A DNA stretch of 40,090 nt. It comes from Candidatus Cloacimonadota bacterium. Lineage in GTDB: Bacteria; Cloacimonadota; Cloacimonadia; Cloacimonadales; Cloacimonadaceae. The position numbers and the translations under genes were made by a program. The stretch spans positions 1-40,090 of the forward strand of contig JAQWBI010000016.1 of assembly GCA_028706475.1 (NCBI GenBank), written 5' to 3'. The notes below the pieces were generated by a model. It searched no databases, was not told where the DNA came from, and saw only the letters and a list, made by a program, of their open reading frames with translations. This document shows positions 40,053 to 40,090 of this stretch, in pieces (position 1 is the first letter of the stretch; each line of letters opens with the position of its first letter).

Positions 40053-40090
40053 GTATTTATCCATCAATCCATCAAACCAAGGGTTGAAAC
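40053..40090 (+). CRISPR. Presumed first repeat of a CRISPR array cut by the window end
   Basis: The final 30-38 bases end in CATCAAACCAAGGGTTGAAAC, so the last 8 nt GTTGAAAC have the form of the 5' tag seen on type I-B crRNAs. The interior AAACCAAGGGTTGAAAC resembles common I-B repeats of the AAAACAAGGATTGAAAC kind. With a single copy the left boundary cannot be set; 40053 and 40061 (a 30-nt repeat) are both plausible. Its place about 200 nt after cas4, on the strand of the cas genes, supports the call. The array itself lies outside the window. Confidence 0.55.

Overview
The window looks like a stretch of a Gram-negative, anaerobic bacterial chromosome. My best guess is the Cloacimonadota (WWE1) or a close relative, as an inference from gene content. 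An exported protein ends in a type IX/FlgD-like 'YPNPF' sorting tail. There is a complete clostridial/thermotogal-order Rnf operon (C-D-G-E-A-B), a large LPS/glycan operon with a heptosyltransferase-type GT9 and an MsbA-like exporter, 2-amino-3-ketobutyrate CoA ligase and a short-chain acyl-CoA dehydrogenase. Genes are packed in long operons with 1-8 nt overlaps, and GTG or TTG starts are not rare.

Layout. 1-678: no convincing intact gene; a 3' gene end, gene remnants, a large hairpin and one copy of a dispersed palindromic repeat. 679-6343 (minus): kbl, rsmI and a HAD phosphatase in tight succession, then asparagine synthase and a coupled LEA14-like lipoprotein. 6592-9534 (plus): an exported CapA-type phosphoesterase with PKD and sorting domains. 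9829-12760 (plus): an unusual operon of acyl-CoA dehydrogenase, a single-PAS protein, QueH and an unrecognised conserved protein. 13091-18291 (plus): rnfCDGEAB, with a cluster-rich RnfB, closed by a terminator. 18292-18803: a gene-free stretch with six stem-loops. 18804-19790: a UDP-glucuronate-epimerase-like SDR. 20295-30383 (minus): a ten-gene operon (MsbA-like ABC exporter, three GT2-type glycosyltransferases, GT4, GT9, ATP-grasp, CDP-glycerol-transferase-like, TatD, TcdA) that begins directly behind a tRNA-Arg gene and its terminator. 31104-39859 (plus): a complete type I-B CRISPR-Cas operon, cas6-cas8b-cas7-cas5-cas3-cas1-cas2-cas4. The window then ends in a leader-like stretch and what looks like the first CRISPR repeat, ending in GTTGAAAC at the last base.

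How it fits together. The minus-strand glycan operon supplies enzymes to build and export a lipid-linked surface glycan. Rnf couples ferredoxin and NAD redox to ion pumping, in line with amino-acid fermentation (kbl, acyl-CoA dehydrogenase). The cas genes form one adaptation-plus-interference transcription unit. The observations I rate highest are a four-copy, about 65-bp imperfectly palindromic intergenic repeat family, the unexplained protein after queH, the ATP-grasp/glycerophosphotransferase-like pair inside the glycan operon, and the non-canonical cas1-cas2-cas4 order. I did not find a system I would call clearly new; the candidates are listed with their weaknesses.
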